A stretch of DNA of 64,000 bases from Paramacrobiotus metropolitanus. Lineage: Eukaryota > Tardigrada > Eutardigrada > Parachela > Macrobiotidae. The stretch lies in assembly GCF_019649055.1 (NCBI RefSeq), contig NW_026570278.1:186001-250000 (forward strand), given 5' to 3'. Position 1 is the stretch's first letter. Every line of letters starts with the position of its first letter. The notes below the pieces were generated by a model. The model did not search any database. It saw nothing but the letters and a program-made list of their open reading frames with translations, and had not been told where the DNA came from. Positions 1 to 12,244 of the stretch are shown here, one piece after another. A program made the position numbers and the translations under genes.

Positions 1-2
1 GT

Positions 3-161
3 ATACTGGATATCTTGCCCACTTTTTTAAATGACTGCCATTCTGTGGTACTACTTTTGCTCGCTGGGTTTCTACGATCTCGGAATGAGCATTCCGTTTA
101 CATCGAGGTGCTCGAATTTTTGGAATCGACATTTAGCTTCAACCTCGAGAAAGTTTCGTGA
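3..161 (+). CDS. 3' end of an unknown gene, cut by the window start
   Basis: An open frame runs from the first complete codon to a TGA at 159-161 and reads like a protein C-terminus: hydrophobic stretch VVLLLLAGFL, then a charged helical part ending STFSFNLEKVS. There is no start codon because the gene begins outside the window. A different + frame (31-384) is also open, so the assignment is tentative. No family recognised. Confidence 0.3.
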   Translation: MLDILPTFLNDCHSVVLLLLAGFLRSRNEHSVYIEVLEFLESTFSFNLEKVS

Positions 162-1423
162 CAACAGCCATGATCCCGATATGAACGGGCCTACCTGGAG
201 CAATAGCACAGGGACTAACTATTCTGGAAGAAACAGTGTTGAGCTTGTGCTGCAGGGCCGCAGGTCCTCTGTGATAACGCTGAAGAAACTTATATGTTTC
301 GACACGGCATCACCCCGTACGGTGCAGAATCACGAAAACGGTCTCATGCAGGTCGCGATTTCTGGTCGCGGTGTTTACTTGTAAAAGGATATGCCGCAAG
401 CGGCACATCCTTATACATTTATTTTATTCACATACCTTAGTCCGTTACATTGTTAAAATATCTTTGACTCTGAAGCAATTATTGCGTAAGAAAAAATAAC
501 AACAGTTGAGAAACCGACAGGAAACTTTCAAGGGGCGATCTCTTCTCTGCCGTACGATTTTTCTACGAATACGTTTCTAAAATTAGGGAACACGTTTGCA
601 CTGTTTACTTGTATTATATACAGGCAGAAAAAAGAAATACAGTTTATGGAAACGAAGAAGAAAAACTGATGCAGTGGAGGTGTGCGTACCGATTTCAACA
701 GCTTACTGAGTAACCCTAGTAAAATACCGTCCCATTTACCGAAATACCGTGCTTCAATCGTGAGAGGCACAGACTGTGAGTGCTCTGTAACTGTGACAGC
801 GCTGAACCTGCTGAACCGCGGTGCAGCGCTCGGTCACAAGACCCCGGCTTACGTGTCCATGGGTGTTCAGTGTTCTATAGAGTCGATTTGGAAAAATACA
901 AAGACTCTCCCTTTAAAACTTGTCGTTGGTTGGCAGATTCGTCTCTTGCTGATGCTTAGTTTTTGGCAGTTACCACGTTTTATCGCTTGCCACAACGCGT
1001 AGTGGCAACTGCCACTGCCGCTGGCAGTTGCCAGTGGCAGGTGCCACTGCCACCTTTTATCTCCTGCCGCAAACGCACGCATTTCAGTTCCAACATAGCG
1101 GTCCAATGCGGACGATTTGCGCGCATTGGATTTGATCCTGTTACCCAGACTACCCTATCCCCAGTTTTTCAGTCGTACTCTGTACAGGTACGTGTAGTAT
1201 AATTATATTTTCTTCAGTTGAGCCGATCACTTTCAATAACAATAATAAGTTGTCACAAAAGTTGTTAAATTAAACCGAATTATATGTTAGAAATAACACC
1301 AAACACTGTTTCATTTAAGTGGGCAGCTCTTCCGCACAACCTGTTGAACTTTAAACGGCGCAGCTTATCAGCTAACGAACGCTTCCTGCTCAATTTCCAG
1401 CTAATTAAACAACGACAAAGCGC
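162..1423. other. Non-coding stretch, nothing recognised apart from a hairpin
   Basis: No open frame here has splice sites or composition that looks coding. A GC-rich tandem hairpin lies at 1003-1049 and is listed separately. The rest is presumed 3' flank of the gene at the window edge and 3' flank of the minus-strand gene that ends at 1424. Confidence 0.4.
1003..1049. repeat. Two adjacent hairpins built from TGGCA/TGCCA words
   Basis: GGCAACTGCCA (1004-1014) and TGGCAGTTGCC (1022-1032) are perfect inverted arms with a 7-nt loop. CAGTGGCA (1032-1039) pairs with TGCCACTG (1042-1049). The same short word is used in both orientations. Function unknown; probably a small foldback repeat. Confidence 0.6.
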
Positions 1424-2219
1424 TTACTGACCGTATTGGATCCTGATACTGTCCACAGCGATCTCTTTAAGACTGACTTCACAGTTATCATTGTGGTACG
1501 CGAACCAGTATAATACGTACGGTTCGCTTTGGTCACGGTGAAAGACTGCTTCGACAGATTTCCAAACGTTAGGAAGAACTCCATCGTAGTCTTCTTCTCT
1601 GCCCCAGATCAGCTCAATGGGAAATGTGTGCCCATAATCCTCAACAAATACTTGGAGATGAAACTGGTTTTGTGGATTAACAGAATCAAAAACCGGATAA
1701 TCGGACAATCGATACCAAAATGTCACGCGCCACACAGTACATGATGTCACACCGATGTTGGGGCTCTTCAGGACGGCCACGGCATCTTGACTTTCGGGCG
1801 CAGCACCGAAAGGTCGCCTGGTGCAACGTGATAAAGCTATCACATCAACTGCAAGAAATACATATCGAGGGAAAAATTACAGTGAAAAAAAACATGACGC
1901 GACAATTAAAAAAAGGCTTAAATAACCCACAGTCATGGCCCACAACTTCTAGCAATCCTTGATTCATACTTACGAATTTTCTCATCAAAATTCGGATAAT
2001 TTTCCACCAAATCAAATTGATACGGAAAGTATCTATAGCCGCGGAACCAATTGGGGCAGATGTCAATGCCTGTGGCTGTGTTGTCCAGCTGGATTTCCGT
2101 TCCAAAATCACAACTGCCTCCGTTCAAATTTGCCCACCTGTAACATGGCGTTGGTAGAGGGCAAACAGCCCGCTCACTTTTCTCACAAAGTGCGCCAAAG
2201 CGCTTTATTGAAGTTGCCC
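1424..2219 (-). CDS. MAM-like secreted protein, last two exons
   Basis: Two exons are supported: 1974-2219 and 1424-1848, separated by a 125-bp intron (donor GTAAGT, acceptor TTTCTTGCAG). The frame is kept through a phase 1 junction. The upstream exon follows a strong acceptor (TTTTTTCCATTTTCAG) and starts in phase 1, so a 5' exon, presumably with the signal peptide, exists but was not found. The product is cysteine-rich (GGSCDFGTEI, DICPNWF), then hydrophobic and acidic beta-type segments (WRVTFWYRLSDYP, LQVFVEDYG, ELIWGREED) ending VSLKEIAVDSIRI. That order (CxF, LxFxY, W, then a final IAVDxI) resembles a MAM domain, an extracellular adhesion or recognition fold. The family assignment is an inference from motif order only. 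Confidence 0.5.
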
Positions 2220-4058
2220 CTGAAAATGGAAAAAAGTTTGGTGCAGCTGGTTGGGCGCGTGAGATCAAAGAATTTCCGTAGAATATCTCGGCGCTGGCTT
2301 ATTACTTTGTAATGTTACTGATAGTTGCTCGCATTAACACTTATTACTCATAGTTATAATACAAATGTAGTCATCAAGTTACTATTTTTCTTATTACTGT
2401 TACTCAGAATCTGACAATCTAGCATCTATTTGTTTTACAGGCTGCAGTAAGTAGTTAACGAAAATGTAGGGCAAGAATATGCGTATTAATCTGAGTACTA
2501 GAGCACTGTGCACCATCGCCCCTTGTGGCCAGTTGGCAGCCTGGAGTATAAAAAGGGCGCGTTCAGTGTACCTAGCCACATTCGGCATTGATGTACCATT
2601 CGTTGCTGCAATTATTTTGTTTTTTGTTTGCTGTCTTTTGTCATGAGGTTGTTTGCTATGCGGCTGTGTATTTACAATGAAGAATATGCCCCTTTTAGCA
2701 GTTGTTCTGTATGTAACTGGAAACAAAACAACAATACGGGAAATCACATGTAATTTTTGAAGAAAATAAAGAATCTCCTTGACGACGTCCCTAATGCAAA
2801 GGCATCTTACCAAGCAGTAAAAGCGTTATTACTGTCCGTAATTCACTGTGACTCTTTGAAGTAATTTTCATGGGCGAATCCATCCTTCTGTCAAGTCGGT
2901 TATAAGAAAGGGCCTTCCAGATGCGGACCAGTACATGTGTCGCAGTGATTGTGGTTTTCTCAAAGGGAATGTTGCAAACAAGTTACATGGTTCTACACGG
3001 TAAAATAATTTTGCAATCGCATCGTTGCGTCAAATTTAGCTGATAACCACTACCTTATAGGTGATAGTTTTACGCTGTCTATGTGCAATCTGTTGGCTTT
3101 CCGTCCACGCAAAGCTGCGTTTTATTTTTATCTCCTTTGATTCCGTTGGCATTTACTAGTGCCGAGAACAATGCGCCAGCTGTATACTTTTCAGTTGAGC
3201 GCGCTTGCCCGTTATCGGCGCTAGTTTCTTCTTATCTTCAGTTATGCAAAACCTGTCTAATTACATAATACCGGGCACTTTTACAAAGTAATGTCACCAT
3301 TTAAAGAATGCAAAAGCGTAACGATACTACTACGGATCAAAGTACTAGAAGCCTTTGAACATGGGATTGTTAAGCGACAAAAGTTGCTGTTGAGCAGTTT
3401 TTTTTAACTAGAACAAGTTGCCAGAAACAGTTGTTAATATCCGAAGCACTGTGGTTGAGATTTATCTAAGCAAACGGACTTTCTTTTTCTAAATTTCGTG
3501 TACGCTTTTTATTTGGCTTGAGAGGCAAAAGCAGAACCCAGGGTAGCTCGGCCTGGTTGAAACTCAGAAGTTCACGCCCTTTACGGTATGCGTATATTTA
3601 AGGGAGAAGTGGCCGGGTGCATGGTACCAAATTCGTGTACATGCATGAAAGCTTTCATTTTCGCGCACTTCCAAACACATTCGCGTTCCGGTTTATAACA
3701 TTCTGTGGCCCGAAGAATTGTATACATTCGAGTGAAAACCGTTTGTGCGCGTAACATCCGGTTTAGAAGTTATGGCTGTTAGAAAATTCCAAAAAGTTTA
3801 AATACATTCAGGTGTACCAAAAGTCTCATTATGGACCGATGTCCCTCAAACTGGCATGTAAATGCACATAACCAAAAATCCTTTACACCGATCCACTGTT
3901 CCAGCATGTTTTTCTAATTTTGAAATGAAATTTATAAAATTGAAAACTTATTTCAAAATCTGAAAAAAATCGTGGAAGTCTGCATCGGTGCTGTTCTGTT
4001 CTGAAACGCCGCCGCTGTTCACATCCAACTGCGGAAGACTTGCTTCGGTTTTTTAAAC
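2220..4058. other. Intergenic, no supported gene
   Basis: AT-rich sequence with short scattered open frames that lack splice context. The only feature worth noting is a TATA-like box at 2547. The first exon of the MAM-like gene (-) may lie in this stretch but I could not identify it. Confidence 0.4.
2547..2555 (+). promoter_or_regulatory. Candidate TATA box
   Basis: TATAAAAAG followed by GGCGCG, a strong metazoan core-promoter match on the + strand. The nearest downstream ATG (2643) opens only a 38-codon frame, so no gene can be tied to it with confidence. Confidence 0.25.
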
Positions 4059-4513
4059 CTAAATCCGCACCAGAAGTGAAAGCTGGTTGATGACTTTGTT
4101 GTGCTCCCGAATTTTTTGCTGCCATGAGCAGCCTTCGGTCTTGCATAAATAAAAGAAAACTGTGGTGTGATAAAATTCAGATATCATGGCCAATTGTTTG
4201 GCCGTTAAAGCGTTTGAACCTAATTGAGAAAAACGTAAAAAACTAATGGTGCGCATCCGGTCAACAGGATATCCGGCCGCATTATTCTCTCGATGTACTT
4301 TATCTTCGTCAACGCGAAACAATTATTTTGCAGATAAGACACTCTGATAGAATATTACTGTTGTGTATTTATAGAACTTACCCTATATCTCTGCTTCATC
4401 GACCTACCGCGCCTTCGACGTCGGCGTTGCCGCGATTTGGAGATGTCATTCTCTGTGTTGCAGTTTTCCACCATGTTGCTAATCACATTGTCAATGGACA
4501 GTGGTGGCCACAT
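4059..4513 (-). CDS. Possible two-exon gene for a small very basic protein
   Basis: Exon 4382-4513 starts with ATG (MWPPLSIDNVISNM), contains an arginine block (SRQRRRRRRGRSMKQRYR) and ends at a good donor, GTAAGT, in phase 0. A following segment 4059-4139, after acceptor TTTATGCAAG, continues in phase 0 (TEGCSWQQKIREH) to a TAG. The total is about 70 residues. The basic block could be a nuclear or nucleic-acid-binding signal. No family recognised, and the acceptor is mediocre, so the model is tentative. Confidence 0.25.
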
Positions 4514-4646
4514 CTGTGATGCAAATCATTTACCGTAAATTGGAACTCCTAAAGGCAGTTTTACAGCTTCATTATTTAAGTTACAAAGCAAGTTTAAGTG
4601 GATTTGTGTACATTGATACTCGTACTTGATCGAACTGCTAAGTGAA

Positions 4647-7440
4647 ATGGGAACTGCCACTCGGCTCTATGTGTTCCTTTTTTCCTTTGTGTTGGCTGGT
4701 ATCGGCGCATCAGGTAAGGACTAAGACGATGTCGGCTTCTGGTACCGTTAATGCGGAAAATGAATTTGGATACAGACAGGAAAGGTACAGTATTTTTGGA
4801 TATAAAAACAATTGTACAAAGCAAATTGGTTTTCGAATCTCGTAAATCTTTCGTGAACGTCCGATTATTACATTTGAGTTTTGACTAATTGGATAAAATT
4901 CAAAGGCCTGACTTCGATTATTTTTGAATTTGCCTATATTGTTAGTACAGTATTGATTTATCCTGTATCAGTCCTTAGCGTATTGATTTGTTTGCGGGAT
5001 ATTTTTTTTTTAAATCGATCACCGGCCTCCATTTGCGTGGCGCCCTTTTCAAGTCACTGCTGTTTGCATACGATTGTGTATCCGGCATCGAGGTTTTTAG
5101 CTTCAGTTAATAATTCATGGACTGATGGACACCTTCCCTAGTTGTTTTCTGCACAGTTTACGAGTTGAATTCATAGACGAACCGGCCAAGCTTTTTATAA
5201 TTAAAACATCTATTCTTTTAAATGCTTTATTGTGCCTAGAGATGCAGATACGATGGCGACTAATTTCTGAAATAGATTGTGCAAAGTAATAAGCAACAAG
5301 AGACAATAAAAACAGAATCTATGTACGGTACCCTCGGTCATATAGTATTAGCTGGCCGTTGGGCACATGAATGCGTGCATAAATCTTAGTATAGTAATTA
5401 TACGAGCTTTGGGTTTGAGTACAAAATTAGCTCGTGCGCCATAATGCATGATATGTAATATCTTTAAACTGTTGACGCATGTGACCTAATGCCGTTGAAA
5501 CGTGAATGTACAGGAACGCCTAACCTTTCAACGCCCACCATTGCGATTCCATACAAAGACTTCCACATTCAGATTTTCAACGCCTCCTTATCGCCAGCCA
5601 ATGCAGTGTTTAACTATTTGCCAACCGGTGTCCAGCTGGATTCGAGCCCGTGGTCGACCAACAACCTACCCGAGTGGCAGTCGACTACCATGCAGATCCA
5701 ACTGTGGAATCGTGATTATATTGAAACTATGCATAATTTCTTGGCGCCGTTAACCGGGAATCGCAGTGGCCGGGTTCTTCCGGTTCCCTTCAAATGGATG
5801 CACATACGAAACGCCAGCGAACACGAAACGGGACACCAGATGGCCAGCAAATGGCAGCCCATTGCCAGTCGGCCGCAAATGGTGACCTTTCGGTTGCGTT
5901 GCGCTACCCAGGGAGGCGAACCAAACATCCAGCTGACCCTCGCGTACGAGCTGCCGAAATCGAGATAAGTTACCATTACTCTGGACAGCGGGCATCTCCT
6001 CGGGTCGCGTAAGTTTAACCTGCTGACGGAGCAGTTTTCCGGATATCAGTACGTTTTCGTTCAGCGCAGGGATTATTATAATCTCATCTATGAAGTGCTC
6101 ATGGACAGCGTCGGCGGGATCTTGGAACCCGAGGAATTCCTCGATGACCAGCAGGTGGTCAGTCTGCTGAACAAGATGCTGCTAGTATTCCGGCGAAATG
6201 TCACGTCGACCGTAAACTTTACGGACGCCATATGGGCGGCAACATACTGGCCGGAAAATGATCAACGTCCCGATGAGAAAGTGCACAACTTTCAGACCAT
6301 TTTTGCGGATCACATGCCTTGGCTCAAACAGGCACTTCTGGGACAGAACGCCGCCGATGAATCGAGTGAATTTGGCCGTTTAATATCCGTGATCGAAGCG
6401 GTCAACGAACTGAAATCCGGAAGCAGTACGGTCGGCTGGGATGGCGAAAAGACAGTGATCAAAACGACAAAGCTGTAATGTTTGGATTTAGAAAAGCTGA
6501 ATCGACAGGAAACCTTCCGTAATTTTGCTGTTCGAATTAGTAAAAAGACTGCTGACTTTGTTGCAAATCTGTTCGTGATGAACCGGACGAGAGTCCTGTT
6601 GGCTGAACGTGCCTATGATAGACGCCTCCAGGAACATATCAAAACGCTGAATATGGTTTTGAATGCCTCAGCGGAAACTATTCACCGAATCGATGCACTG
6701 CGAAGTGATGTCGAGGCACAACCGGCACGGACAGAATTCACGAACCTGACCAGCGCGATGCAACGCACGGTGAACGAACGACTGGATGCCGCGGACGTCA
6801 CGATGAACGCCATTTTGAAAGCTGTTAATGCGTTGACTAATTGCACAACCAGTGCTGTACAAGGTGGGTTTGCTACGGATATGCGAAAAACATGCATAGT
6901 GGCTATTTTGCCACATTAGGGTCGACAAAAATAATTATATTTAATCATATTTGGTTTTATTTGCCAGCATTAGCTCATTAAAAGAGCTTCTTTGTTTTTA
7001 CCCGTGCTAAATTTTCGTTCAGGTGATCAGAATAGCTTTCCACCGATAAAATGGAGCGAACTTGATGTTGTTACGCAAACGCGTTCTCCCATCATCATCG
7101 TCCCTCCAGGTACATTTCCATTCACCTTTGGTCAGTTTGGTGATACTGCATGGTCTGCAGTTTTTCATGGTCGTTGGTAATTATTTCTCCAGCCAAAGAT
7201 TTCTGGATTTCTTTCCAATAACTCACAATTTCCCGCGCTGCATCAAAAGCAAGAATATATATTTACTGACCTGACCTGACTTGCAGATTGCGATAGTTCA
7301 ATTCGAGTGACCGTGGGTAATCCCAGCTACATACGAACACCAGGGTATCCGTCGCAATATCCCACAAAATGTCTTTTGCTTGTGGAATGACACTGCTGCG
7401 AGCGGAACGACACTTAGGGTTTGTAGTTCTCCCATTATTG
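4647..7440 (+). pseudogene. NTD-CUB secreted protein, copy 1, apparently disabled
   Basis: Exon 1 (4647-4713) encodes a signal peptide (MGTATRLYVFLFSFVLAG). Exon 2 (5514-6863, phase 1 to 1) encodes an N-terminal domain of unknown family (FNYLPTGVQLDSS, MQIQLWN, LPVPFKWMHIRNAS), then GYQYVFVQRRDYYNLIYEVL, LLNKMLLVFRRNVTSTVNFT, and a helical, probably coiled-coil stalk (6600-6850). Exon 3 is 7023-7109. Exon 4 starts at 7287 and opens a CUB domain (CDSS, PSYIRTPGYPSQYP, KC). All junctions are phase 1. The frame of exon 2 carries two in-frame TAA codons (5966-5968 and 6476-6478) with coding-like sequence on both sides, and the CUB exon appears to shift frame after its second cysteine. The same architecture is found at 42.3-44.6 kb (-). 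I read this as a recently disabled paralog; stop-codon readthrough or assembly error are alternatives. Confidence 0.65.
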
Positions 7441-9416
7441 TAATGGGGACATAATGGTTTTCTCCAGTGTAGAATAGACCTACGCATTAGTGCACCGTAT
7501 TAAACTATGCTATCTGTACTACCGCCGATAAAGTTTGTGGTTAACGCAAAATTATTGTTGCTGCTTTTTCTACTTCTCCGCGGAAGGTTTTATCCGGGTA
7601 AAAAAGTTTCGTTTTTCCTATGCTGGTTTGCTGTGATATCTTGACAATCAGATAATAGCATCAGTACTGGCATACCGAAATTTATACCTAGTTTCAATCT
7701 AATTTGTTGATTATTACATTTACACATTTGTCACTTAATAATTATTTATTTTTAAAGGTTCCACTTACAGTAACAGTTACAGTAATATTTCGCACCATAA
7801 CAATAAATAATAAAATGCATCTCGAAATTTAGCAGGCATAATAGACCGTTTAACTGTTAATTAGAATTACAGTACTTGTACTCGAGATGTTTGTATTGAA
7901 ATGTGCGTGCGACAAAACTTTTCTTTCAAGTCGACTGACTGAACTGATTGTTCCGGCGAGCGTCTGGTAATTGATGGGCATGCGTACTGTGGCATTATCA
8001 AAGCACTTCGCGTCAACGTATCAGCAAGCACAGCGGTGGGTATGGTGGTTGGAAAAGTTGTTGTGCTTTCTGCGCAGGAGGCACTTTAAAATCATACGTT
8101 TACTGGCAACTACCATAAACTCTGCTTTAGGTTGCCTCCTTCACCTCCAGATACCACCAGCACGAAGGATTCTCTGTAAAAGTGGAAGCGATTGCGCCGT
8201 GAATATTACCGATTATTTTTACAACCTATCAAAATCGTTTAACCTGCTTCTACAATCATAGACAAATGTTTAGTATATGACATACGTTGTTTTCCTTTTT
8301 TTGATAAGAGCCTTTCGGAACGATGCGACACAGTACGAGTATAAGCGGGTCCGGTATAATCGATTTGCAAACAATAAAAAGCACCTTACCGTACTTCGGC
8401 TCGTAGTTTAATGTCGGTCACCGAAAAACAATCATCGCAGATATCAATCAGGCCAGTACAGTGGTGCAAATCGGTAAAATCCACGTTTCGGATTATAACT
8501 TGACAATCGCAGAGTTCTACTGTTTTTCATGAGCAACATTTTTAACTTAGCTGCCGTTAAGGAAAGTGCTTCGGCTTCATTGAGTACCATTTGACCCACG
8601 GCAGAATAAAGATTTTAATTGGTTTTAGAAATAGTCTAAACTGCGTGCAACCGTGCCCGTGTCATATGATGGCGGAACAGTCCCGCACCAGCATCACCAG
8701 TCGGCGCCGGTGGCTTTCTGCCAGAAGCAGGACATACTGTTCTACCTAGTCCAGCAAAATTTCAAATTTGTTAGATCGGTTATTCATAAAATCGTTAACG
8801 TTTTTCCGAATGTATCGTTGTTCATACGCAAACGCTTACGGCTGTTGTAGCAGATTCAGTTAGTGCTGCGAACTGCACCTGTTTGTCACTACGGAAGAAC
8901 AAACTAAATTTTCACCACAAAAAAATACGCGGGAATAGTAGAGCACCGTCTCATCTTTGCTGGCAGTTTTCGTTATTCTTTTGCACTGGCCCGTTCGCGT
9001 CTGCTTTGCAGCGTTGTATTCGGATCGTCTGAACTGTTTTCGCCTGTGTTACTTGTGTAGGTAAACTGCATATACTCTGTATCAGCAAAAACAAGTAAAT
9101 ATTATTTTATAGCTAAGCTGTTACGTTTTCCCTGCTTACAGGCATCGTGCAGTCATACCCACTTAGCCGGAATGGCGGATGAAAACAACCATGCTGTTGT
9201 ACTGCTTTACACCGCTTGTTATTTTCACACCGACCGTATAATATGCTGTTTTCACCAACTTTGTCTACTCTGTAGGCTGCAATACGATTATTATCAGTCC
9301 GTTACCGTTGCAGAAGCCGACTTCGGCGAGCGGTGTATAACGATGATTAACAGATTAATTCGAAATTATCCAAGTATTCGGTACGGTTTTCTGGCGATTC
9401 TGCCTTTTATCCTACA
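7441..9416. other. Intergenic, no supported gene
   Basis: I could not find the remaining CUB exons expected after 7287 in this stretch. Several short open frames exist but none has a signal peptide with a donor, or a recognisable motif. The 5' flank of the small cysteine-rich gene occupies the right edge. Confidence 0.4.
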
Positions 9417-10041
9417 ATGCTGCGCAGATACATGTGGATTACGATTGCGTGCGGTTGTCTCTGGATAGCGGTACAGGGTACGTAATACCTTTTGCGGAAA
9501 CTGGTGGAATATGGGTCGATATACCTAGCACCGTTATGGCGCTCAGTTGACATGGTTGGGTTTTGTAGGTATCCCAGTAGAAAACACTGGGTCTTCTTCC
9601 GCTAATTCCACAGGAGTTTCGTCAAACGGTAAGAATTTTACACACCACAGTCACAGAGCCTTAATGAATTTGAAAAGCCAGAAAGTCACACTTAATATTA
9701 AGTTCACCCAGTACGTTATAGTACAAATATTATACTACAATCAGTACGGTGATGCAAGAAGTTCTAAGAATTATGCGAAAGGTAGCTGGTTTACTTTTTT
9801 TCCGTCAGGAACACAATCCGGCGATGCTGACATGCCGAAGAACTGCCGGATGGATGGATCCAGGATGATGTGCATGACGGAGATTGGAGAAATGGCGTGT
9901 GAACGTACGTCAGCCGGTGAATTCACCTGTCACCCTCGCTTCTCCATCTCTGCATCCTCTGATGGGCAGGCATGTTTAACTATTGGAGGGAAGACAATGT
10001 GTAAAAATAGTACGGATTCGCAGCCGAATGACAACAAATGA
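9417..10041 (+). CDS. Small secreted six-cysteine protein
   Basis: Three exons: 9417-9477, 9569-9628 and 9809-10041, all joined in phase 1 with donors GTACGT and GTAAGA and acceptors TTTTGTAG and TTTCCGTCAG. The product is about 117 residues. A signal peptide (MLRRYMWITIACGCLWIAVQ) is followed by a Ser/Asn/Thr-rich linker (NTGSSSANSTGVSSN) and a C-terminal domain with six cysteines (NCRMDG, MMCMTE, MACERT, FTCHP, QACLTI, TMCKN), suggesting three disulfides, ending in a polar tail SQPNDNK. No known family recognised; it could be a defence, matrix or cuticle protein. The last ~40 bases of coding sequence and about 1.4 kb of 3' flank have a diverged direct copy at 28.7 kb. Confidence 0.65.
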
Positions 10042-11450
10042 TCCGTTTGTTTCTATCGAGTAGTTTCGCCATGAAGACTGTTGTACAAAACGTATGAAGC
10101 GCTGCAGCTTTTATCTATGGCTTATTCCAAGAAAATAAAATGGCCGTATTCTGTGATGTTACTATAGTTTCCAAGAAAACAATAAATTAAATCCATGTCC
10201 ATGAGTAGCGCGTGGCCATAATTTCGCCGCACAGTGCATGTTGGCCGCTAATCCTTTTGGCAATAGCTAACAAAACCACAACATAAAGGCATGTCGATGC
10301 AGTCATACTGCTGTCGCCGTGTATGTATGTTTACATAGGACATATACGATTCAGCGGAAAATTGTTGGTAAAACTTTAGACGTTACAGAAGCAACTTTAT
10401 GATTAAGGACCTTTTCTTCTTCACATTCGCGGTGCAACAGCAGCCTCAACAGCAGCCTTATGACCTTTATCAATATTTAGACTTGCATGATCGTTATCTG
10501 GAAAAGCAGCAGAGCGGGACCTTTCACTGTCACGTTCTTTATCCCAGCTAGTGTCAGTAGCAACGGATCGAATCAGTTCCGAAAGTTCGTAGGGCACTAA
10601 AGAGGTAATCCAATTTTAAGGGCGACGCCACGGTTGAGTTTCCCGTTCTCCGATTGTTTGTGTGTCTGCTTCCCTCTCGGGATTTTGCCCTTGTGGTCAC
10701 TTCACGCTTGTCAAGGCTGGCGGAAAAATACCCGTAATACAGAACGAAGGATGACTTTGCAGCGACCTAAACAGAACCAGGACACGTGCACAAACAAGCT
10801 TTTAGTTCAACTTCCCCACTTGTACGGTACAGGGTACAGTGCGCACCAATTCTCCGCAATTCAAAATAGTAAAAAAACTGCACGGGCGGACAAAACTCGT
10901 TGTAAAAACCCGGTTAAAGGAAATGCGTTTTGAGTGAGGATTTATTCGAGTGAGGCATAATTCGAGTCACGAATACTTATAGGCAAACAGCCCTTCTCGC
11001 ACCACAATGTATAGCCAATTTTCTGGGGCAAACACTTCCTCAGTGAAAGAGCAAAAATAAGCACGAGCGAAAAACACTGATTTTCTGGCACATTTTTTAT
11101 TATAGTTATGGTGTTACAAGTTACGAATACATAATTACGTAGAATCAGTGCTGTCCGTTCAATGACAACTGCGAATGCGTCTTTGTTGTATATTCTGTAG
11201 ATGTTTTCTTTCTCTTTCGAAAATAAAAAAAGTATACAAAGTACAGCTAACGTCATTGCCAATAGCAACTGTTTTCACTGGCAAAATACATAAAACAGCG
11301 ACAACAGCCTTTGAATACGCCAGAGTGCAGACAATCGCAGTTCAAATGTTGATTTATAAGCTGATGATGAAATGCTTATGATTTTTATGGTTTCTTAGCG
11401 AGATTTGTTTAACGGATTAATGCTAATTTAGCGTTTCCGGTTATGCACAT
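9995..11450 (+). repeat. Segmental duplication, copy 1 (partner 28707-32870)
   Basis: From the last codons of the six-cysteine gene onward this block matches the 28.7-32.9 kb region in the same orientation, with many substitutions and small indels. Clear anchors are ACAATGTGTAAAAATAGTA (10000 and 28707), CAGCCTTATGACCTT (10458 and 31876) and the stretch around 10640 and 32050. Indels are often not multiples of three, so the block beyond the gene is not conserved as coding sequence. The second copy is interrupted by an LTR element. Confidence 0.75.
10134..10139 (+). other. Polyadenylation signal of the six-cysteine gene
   Basis: AATAAA lies 93 bases after the stop codon of the upstream gene. 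The equivalent position in the duplicate (about 28.86 kb) keeps AATAAA too. Confidence 0.4.
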
Positions 11451-11912
11451 AAATTTGTCACTCCAGTCAGCAGGCACTGCCGCGGACTATAGGCACCCAT
11501 TTGTATTTTTTCCCCCACTGGACAGACAATGAATTTTTGACAGATTTTTTTATTTACAAAGATTTTTCGACGATCTGATACGACTTTGGTTATAAAAAAA
11601 GAAATACGCTAAAAAGGCATTTACGTAAAAAGGTATAAGTAATAGGCAGTCCGTCTAGGTATAGAGACAGTGGGCCGCGTTCAGATCGTCTTACTACGAA
11701 TGTTTGGAGCGCATCTCTTTGACACTGCTTGCAAGTAGCTTCGATGCGGAAAAGGCCGGGTAACTGTCCTTCCTTAAGGTCATTTCTTGGGTAGCGTTTG
11801 CGTAAACGAAGTCACTTGTCAGATCGTGGGTTATCTCCGGATGGGATATTTATTCCAGAACTGTCAGACCTTATTATTACAGAGACGTTTCTACTGCAGA
11901 ACTCACATAATT

Positions 11913-11970
11913 ATTACAAGAGAAAAGATATTCTCTTGTAATATGTGTACTATGTGAGAAAACACATATT
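11913..11970. repeat. Double hairpin
   Basis: ATTACAAGAGAA (11913-11924) and TTCTCTTGTAAT (11931-11942) are perfect arms with a 6-nt loop. They abut AATATGTGT (11940-11948) and ACACATATT (11962-11970). Probably the core of a small palindromic repeat. Confidence 0.55.
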
Positions 11971-12244
11971 ACACAATCATAGTATTCTCTTAGGTAAAGA
12001 ATAAGCGACGGCAAAAAGGGCTGCCTATAGCTTTCGCGCGCTACGGAGTGCAAGGATTATTTAATCGAAAAAGGGTGCCCATAGTCTAAGTGGGTGCGAG
12101 AGGGGTGCCTATAGCCAATTCCAGTTTAAATTTGCATATTGAGTTACTCGTATTATTATTTTCGTGCTTAGTTTTCAGTGGTATACTGGTATGTATATAC
12201 GAAGTCAATTTCATAACAAGTGGCAATCGTTAAAAAAATGTACT

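Noticed and set aside
2400-2813. 137-codon minus frame upstream of the MAM-like gene
   Set aside because: Starts without signal features, has low-complexity basic composition and no motif; cannot be linked in phase to the MAM-like exons.
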